DNA of 30,951 nucleotides from CAZMNY01 sp964567745. Lineage in GTDB: Bacteria > Planctomycetota > Planctomycetia > Pirellulales > Pirellulaceae. Below, piece by piece: positions 26,384 through 30,951 of the stretch; position 1 is the first letter of the stretch, and each line of letters starts with the position of its first letter. The notes below the pieces were generated by a model that was not told the origin of the DNA, did not search any database, and saw only the letters and a list, made by a program, of their open reading frames with translations. The position numbers were made by a program, and so were the translations under genes. The DNA lies in contig CAZMNY010000061.1 in NCBI GenBank assembly GCA_964567745.1, forward strand, positions 1-30,951, written 5' to 3'.

Positions 26384-27832
26384 ATGAATCGAATACTCAG
26401 TTTGTCGATGGCGATCTTCGCTTTGACCGTCATGGACGGTCGCGCGTTGTCTCAAGACTTGCCGGCGGCGGCGAGATACCGTGTGGAAGTTGGAAAAGCA
26501 CATCCCGATTTCGCCCTTCCCCGAATTGATAATGGCCGCCCTTTGAGGCTGTCCGATTACCGAGGCAAGAAAGTTCTGCTTGTTCATTTCGCGTCTTGGT
26601 GAGCTGGTTGCCGCCGAACGGTGCCCGGGTGGCGCCAACAAATGCAGAGCCATCTTGAGAGTAAGAAACTGGTGATGATCGGTGTCATACAGGAGCAACA
26701 TGGCGATCGCTGTCGTCTCTTCCAACAATGGAAGGAGCTCGATTTCCCGATCGGGCAAGACCCACTCAATCAAAACGGAATCGGCGCCGTGCCGGTGCTT
26801 GTCGCGATTGACGAACACGGCATTGTGCGCAGCCGCCGGCCCAACCCGCGCACGATTGAATCCGAATTCTTGGATAAGGAATTCCCGCAGCCGGACGAGC
26901 CGGCGGACAAGCTCGGTGCCGACTTCTCGAACGTCAAACATTGGGAATCGATGGTTGCCAAGTCCGCAAGTCCAAGTCATTCGTTGCGACTGGCCGACTC
27001 CTATTTGTTGTGGGATCCGACGGCGAGCAACGCAAAGAAATCGATTGAGATCTATCAGCGCCTTCTGAAGACCGACAAGCAGCGCGGCGACATCCATTTT
27101 CGATTGGGCGTGGCTCATCGGATGCTATACGAGTTGGGCGGCCAGACGTCGGCCGTTCAATTCAGCAAAGCAGTCAGTCATTGGGAATCGGCCTTAGCAA
27201 CAAACCGAAACCAATACATATGGTGGCGAAGAATCCAACAATACGGACCGCGCCTTAAGAAGCCCTATTCGTTTTATGACTGGGTCGCTCAAGCTCGCAA
27301 GGAATTATTGTACCGCGGCGAGAAGCCTCATCCTTTGCCGGTGGAGCCGAACGGCGCCGAGTTAGCTCAGCGCGCCCGATCGATGGTGATCGACACGGCG
27401 GCTAAGAACCCGGACCCCAAGAACGAAATCCTGTTGGTTGAACCGCGCTGGGTCACGAGCCACATCAACATGGTGCCTACACGACCGAAACCGGGAGACG
27501 TGGTCGCTGTGCATGTCGGATTCACGGTCTCGAAACTGGCCAAGTGGAATCATGGAACGGAGCCGCTATCGTTGTGGCTCGGCAACCCAAGTTCGGGCGC
27601 CAGGGTCTCGTCGAAGGCGATCCACGACAAAACTCCATACGCTCAGCCCGACTCGCAACAGTCGGTGTCGCTTTCGTTTGAAGTGCAGATCCCGGCAGAC
27701 GCGACGCGCGCTATCGAAATCGATGCATTCTCGATTTTCAATATCTGCGAGTCCGAAAATGACCAGTGCATCCGACGCCGACACAATCTGAAAATCACGA
27801 TTCCCGTCCAGCTGCCAATGAAGGACCAATAG
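26384..27832 (+). CDS. Secreted thioredoxin-fold (redoxin) protein with in-frame TGA, probable selenoprotein
   Basis: From ATG 26384 the frame runs 482 codons to TAG, interrupted only by TGA 26600-26602 at codon 73. Residues 1-23 form a signal peptide. The redoxin domain (about 38-180) shows HPDFALPRIDNGRPLRLSDY, KVLLVHFASW, then TGA, Ala, Gly, Cys76, Arg. The TGA is therefore exactly the first residue of the CxxC active site (U-A-G-C). The same frame continues with GAVPVLVAIDEHG, containing the cis-Pro of the fold, a TPR-like helical part (SIEIYQRLLKTDKQRGDIHF) and a beta-rich C-terminus. A hairpin downstream of the TGA fits a SECIS. The alternative is a nonsense mutation, plausible because neighbours are pseudogenes, but nothing else in the 482 codons is damaged. 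Role: thiol/selenol redox reaction outside the cytoplasm. Confidence 0.75.
26607..26639 (+). promoter_or_regulatory. Candidate bacterial SECIS hairpin
   Basis: Four pairs (26607-26610 with 26636-26639), one C-C mismatch, four pairs (26612-26615 with 26631-26634), then an inner CGG/CCG stem (26619-26621 with 26625-26627) with loop TGC (26622-26624). The apical loop is 19 nt after the TGA and has a G at its second position. Bacterial SECIS models ask for a loop about 16-37 nt downstream with a G in its first two positions. The region also codes for protein, so some pairing may be chance. Confidence 0.55.
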
Positions 27833-27857
27833 TCGGGCAGGGCAGGGCGAAAAACCT

Positions 27858-27883
27858 CGTTTAACCCGTTGCCCCAGGCGAGG
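27858..27883. repeat. Planctomycete-type CGTTTAACCC repeat, copy 2
   Basis: Starts CGTTTAACCCG and ends CCAGGCGAGG, 25 bp after the redoxin stop codon. Compared with copy 1 it lacks one base and its middle differs. Confidence 0.6.
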
Positions 27884-27961
27884 CTACCGCTCGTCGGAGT
27901 GCAACGAAATGAATGCCGTTGGTCCTTCTAGCTGAAAAGTTCGCGGACTGCAGAAGTGATT

Positions 27962-29842
27962 CTACTCGGCCTTTCTCTCAAGCGCTTTGGTAAAAGCCGC
28001 TTCACCGCCAACGATGGGTAAGTCGAGTGAAGTTGCGTCGAGATCGATCGTCAACTTGGTCCCTGGCCGCGGGTGGAGCGTAAAGTCGCGATCACTTGAG
28101 AAGATCATCAGGCCGATCTGTTGGCCTTTGGGGATAATCTGATCGTCCGGTTGCAACTCAAAGGTCAACTCATAGAATTGCCCTGGCTCTAGCGGTTCGC
28201 TGTCTCTGATCGAACGGTGATTCTGCGGATCGGCCCAGCCGCGGGTGATGATGTTGTCCGTAATCTTGGCTCGCCTTCCCTCGTTCCAAGGCAGCGACAC
28301 CAGCCACACCGAGAGATTCGCAGCCGGCTTGTTGGAAGCAAGCTTAATCGAGATGCGTGGGACGCCTGAGATGTGGACAGGCGACGAGAATTTCGGCGTC
28401 GTGTAGATCAGGCGGTGTTCCGTAAACTCTGCTTGCGCAAGCGCTCCGCCATTGAAGGAAAAATTATCGACCAGCGTCTCCGAACCTTGCTTTGAAAAAG
28501 GTCGACTGCTGACCCGACCCCGCTCGGGGGCGCCAGCGGCGAGAAACAGCTTCACGTCTTTTGCTTTGGGATGCGGATAGTCACCGTAAGCCGTGGGCTT
28601 CTTCCGGTCGTCGTTCTCACGCACAATCCAGGAGCGTGGTTGATCTTCGATGCCGTTCTCGACGCCGTGAAGATAGCGCGCGAACCAGCGATTCATCATC
28701 TCCTTCGGTGGCGGTCCGCCGTGTCCGCCCTGATGATAGAAGATTTGCGATGGTACGCCTTTGGCCTTAATGGCTTGATAGATTCGATTACTGTGTTCCG
28801 GAACGACGTTCCAGTCGTTAAACGCATGGGCCATCAACACCGCGCACTTCAATGGGCCGAGATCGTGAAGATAGTCGTGCTCCGCCCAAAAATCGTTGTA
28901 GTCGCCGGTGAGCCGGTCGAGTCCGGACAACATGGCTTTGTCGCGAATATTGGAGTCACAATAGTTGCGTCTCGCGTCGTTGCCGCTGTGGACGTAATCG
29001 TACATGTAATCAATGTCTTCGCCGAGGTAACCGTACGGATGCCGCACGAGCCCGTTGGAGCGATAGTAGTGATAGATCGAGGTGTTCGGTGCCACAGGAA
29101 TAATCACTTCCAATCCGTCGACGCCTGTCGTGGCGGCGGCCAGCGCAAGCGTGCCCGGGTGTGACGTACCGGTCATGCCGACTTTCCCCGTCGACCAAAA
29201 CGCGTGGACCTCCTCGTTACCGTCGATGCTCGTATATCCCTTGGCTCGACCGTTGAGCCAGTCGATCACAGCCTTAGGGGCCAGCGACTCGTTGTCTCCC
29301 CCAATCGTTGGACAGCCCTGGGACAAACCGGTGCCAGGTGAAGACGAGTGCACAACGACGTAGCCGTGCGGCAACCAGTCGCCGACATGCGACTTGGAAA
29401 TAACTGGTCGCTCGCCAGTTCGTTCGATCTTGGGAATCTGTTTTCGTTTCGGCGGCACAGCGCCAAGTTCGTGCCGCGTACTCCAGAAATAGTCCCGGCC
29501 TTTTGACGGATTGCCGCCAAAGTACGGACTCGAAACGTAGACGACCGGAAGTCTTAAGCCTTCCGTGTCAGTCTGCTTAGGCCGAGTTACGCCAACATGC
29601 ATGCGATCTAGCTTGCCATCGCCATCGGAATCGAACTCGGTGACGACCCAAAGATCGTGACGGATCCACTGCTTGGGATCTTTGAATTCTGGAATGACTT
29701 CGGTCATGCCATTCTTGATGACCGGTGCCCTCGTCTCCGCATATAGTTTTGCAAATGGCGAAGCTGACAATAGCCAAGCTACGCATACAACTCGAAGCAA
29801 CGGCCGAAACGTCAGGTTGTCGTGCTCGTGCGGTATCGTCAT
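27962..29842 (-). CDS. Secreted Xaa-Pro dipeptidyl-peptidase-like hydrolase (S15/CocE family)
   Basis: Start set at ATG 29842 because GGAGA lies about 9 nt before it; a GTG at 29893 would add 17 residues. The 626-aa protein has a signal peptide (hydrophobic at about 14-31, cut near AETRAP). The alpha/beta-hydrolase domain has the nucleophile in VGMTGTSHPG (Ser227), Asp343 in HAFNDWNV and His374 in HQGGHGG. The C-terminal beta-sandwich (about 430-610) is the usual PepX/CocE C domain. A DSDGDGKLD loop at 71-79 looks able to bind calcium. The family removes Xaa-Pro dipeptides or cleaves esters; by the PNTSIYHYYRSNGLVRHP segment it is closer to PepX. It follows the symporter by 134 bp, same strand. 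Confidence 0.9.
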   Translation of the reverse strand: MTIPHEHDNLTFRPLLRVVCVAWLLSASPFAKLYAETRAPVIKNGMTEVIPEFKDPKQWIRHDLWVVTEFDSDGDGKLDRMHVGVTRPKQTDTEGLRLPVVYVSSPYFGGNPSKGRDYFWSTRHELGAVPPKRKQIPKIERTGERPVISKSHVGDWLPHGYVVVHSSSPGTGLSQGCPTIGGDNESLAPKAVIDWLNGRAKGYTSIDGNEEVHAFWSTGKVGMTGTSHPGTLALAAATTGVDGLEVIIPVAPNTSIYHYYRSNGLVRHPYGYLGEDIDYMYDYVHSGNDARRNYCDSNIRDKAMLSGLDRLTGDYNDFWAEHDYLHDLGPLKCAVLMAHAFNDWNVVPEHSNRIYQAIKAKGVPSQIFYHQGGHGGPPPKEMMNRWFARYLHGVENGIEDQPRSWIVRENDDRKKPTAYGDYPHPKAKDVKLFLAAGAPERGRVSSRPFSKQGSETLVDNFSFNGGALAQAEFTEHRLIYTTPKFSSPVHISGVPRISIKLASNKPAANLSVWLVSLPWNEGRRAKITDNIITRGWADPQNHRSIRDSEPLEPGQFYELTFELQPDDQIIPKGQQIGLMIFSSDRDFTLHPRPGTKLTIDLDATSLDLPIVGGEAAFTKALERKAE

Positions 29843-29976
29843 TAAGGTCGTCTCCAGGCCAATGTAGTTAGCAACAAGTGCGGTTAACAACACCGTTCAA
29901 GTATGCTGACGCGAAACCGCCGGAACGATCGGTCGATTCGCCACTTCGAATCACGCTCTTCCGACGGGCTCCAAAA

Positions 29977-30951
29977 TCAATCTGTTCCAGGCTTCTCAGC
30001 GGGCTTGCTTCTTCGATCCTTATCCACAGTCGACCTCGTCAACAGGCTAACACCAACAAGCATCGTAACGGACAATGTGATGGCCGGCAGCACGGCGTCT
30101 AGATCGGCGTAAGCTTTGGGCAGCATCGCGCGCACAGCGTCCACCTCGTTCCATACGAGCGTGACGATGGCGCCGCAGCAAATTGACGCGATGGCACCAT
30201 ACTTTGTCGCTCGTTTCCATAGAAGCGCAGCGACCAGCGAGGGTGTAATGCAGGCGCCGTAAATTGTGAAAGCGTACAGCGCTTTCTGAAAAAACCCGGT
30301 CGATTCGGAAAACAGGAACGTCACGAAGTAGGCAATCAAACCGAAGACGACCACGAAGAGCCGACTGACCCAGACAATTTGCTTCTCAGACGCCTTCGGG
30401 TTGATGTACGGGAGGTATAGATCGTTGACGACGCTCGTCGCGGGCACATGAAGAAACGAGTCGGCGGTCGAGATGATGATGGCGACGACGGTCACCATGA
30501 ACAGGCAGCCGAGCGGGAGAGCAAGGTAGTGCCGCGCCGCGTAGATGAGAATATACTTGCCGTTCTCGGGATCGGGCGTCATGCTGCTGGCCACCCACGC
30601 ACACCCAATGATCAGGAGTTCGATGGCGAACGCGATGAAGATCATCATCGTGACGGCGGTGCGAGCTCCCTTCGCACTGCGGCTGGCGAAGATTCGTTGA
30701 TACTGGTTGGCGTCGCCGAGCACGAGCAGGAAGACGGGCAGAATGTAATTGATAAGTTGAGTCGGCGTGTAGACGCCCCATAGACTCAGATGCGACTCGC
30801 GGCCGTCAATTGTGAATGACGACTCGATGCCCGTCCAACCTCCCGCCTTGAACCAGTAAATCGGAAAGGCGATCACCATTGTCAGCATGATGATGGTCCC
30901 CGTGACCAGGTCCATCCATGCCAGACTCATCAAACCAGCCAGCGCGGCATA
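29977..30951 (-). CDS. Sodium:solute symporter (SSF family), N-terminus off window
   Basis: The frame runs from the window edge (entering as YAALAGLMSLAWMDLVTG) to TGA 29977. The visible 324 codons hold about eight membrane segments of an SSF transporter, whose full length is usually 470-550 aa, so about 170 residues and the start lie outside. QINYILPVFLLVLGDANQYQRIFA-like order and the segment IISTADSFLHVPATSVVNDLY with STADS are typical; the latter contributes to the second sodium site. It imports a small solute with sodium; the substrate is not readable. Being upstream of the peptidase gene on the same strand suggests uptake of peptides or amino acids. Confidence 0.92.
   Translation of the reverse strand, partial: YAALAGLMSLAWMDLVTGTIIMLTMVIAFPIYWFKAGGWTGIESSFTIDGRESHLSLWGVYTPTQLINYILPVFLLVLGDANQYQRIFASRSAKGARTAVTMMIFIAFAIELLIIGCAWVASSMTPDPENGKYILIYAARHYLALPLGCLFMVTVVAIIISTADSFLHVPATSVVNDLYLPYINPKASEKQIVWVSRLFVVVFGLIAYFVTFLFSESTGFFQKALYAFTIYGACITPSLVAALLWKRATKYGAIASICCGAIVTLVWNEVDAVRAMLPKAYADLDAVLPAITLSVTMLVGVSLLTRSTVDKDRRSKPAEKPGTD

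Noticed and set aside
26336..27118. 260-aa minus-strand frame over the redoxin gene
   Set aside because: No domain; the plus strand carries clear redoxin motifs.
28571..29164. 197-aa plus-strand frame
   Set aside because: Antisense shadow of the S15 hydrolase.

Overview
The window looks like a chromosomal segment of a planctomycete (Planctomycetota). The evidence is the TIGR02603-type haem-binding domain, the formylglycine sulfatase, a Hanks-type kinase remnant with a typical planctomycete N-terminus, long proline/threonine linkers, an IS-like transposase of a kind common in this phylum, and short hairpin-forming intergenic repeats. The genus cannot be fixed from the sequence.

Layout. (1) 1-2677, minus: a large membrane-anchored MauG/cytochrome c peroxidase-like di-haem protein whose C-terminus leaves the window in a Pro-Thr/Pro-Ala repeat. 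No complete reading frame marks it because its stop codon lies outside. (2) 3296-17628, plus: a near-complete type II secretion / type IV pilus-like locus in the order F, G, H, I, J, K, L, M, [GH5 glycosidase], E, gap, D, lipoprotein. L resembles a PilM-PilN fusion. M carries a C-terminal GspC/PilP-like domain, which may explain the absence of a separate gspC. The GH5 enzyme with a Tat-like leader sits inside the gene row and is a natural candidate substrate. (3) 17876-22110: a scarred accessory zone with a truncated IS3-family transposase, a multicopper oxidase that has lost its first domain, a strong terminator, a perfect 22-bp palindrome, a small membrane protein, a membrane-anchored c-type haem protein, and a transposase pseudogene with three frameshifts. 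(4) 22135-24150, minus: an intact secreted sulfatase. (5) 24425-26040: two decayed genes, a serine/threonine kinase and a phytoene-desaturase-like FAD oxidoreductase. (6) 26384-27832, plus: a secreted thioredoxin-fold (redoxin) protein with an in-frame TGA exactly at the first Cys of the CxxC motif, followed by a hairpin in the right place for a bacterial SECIS; most likely a selenoprotein. (7) 27962-30951, minus: a secreted S15/CocE-type Xaa-Pro peptidase-like hydrolase and, upstream of it, a partial sodium:solute symporter.

How the parts fit. The left half builds an envelope-spanning secretion machine with a probable polysaccharide-degrading cargo. The right half holds secreted sulfatase, peptidase and uptake functions suited to scavenging sulfated polysaccharide and peptides, mixed with mobile-element scars and dead genes. 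The most notable observation is the candidate selenocysteine redoxin. The PilO-GspC fusion and the GH5 gene within the secretion locus come next.
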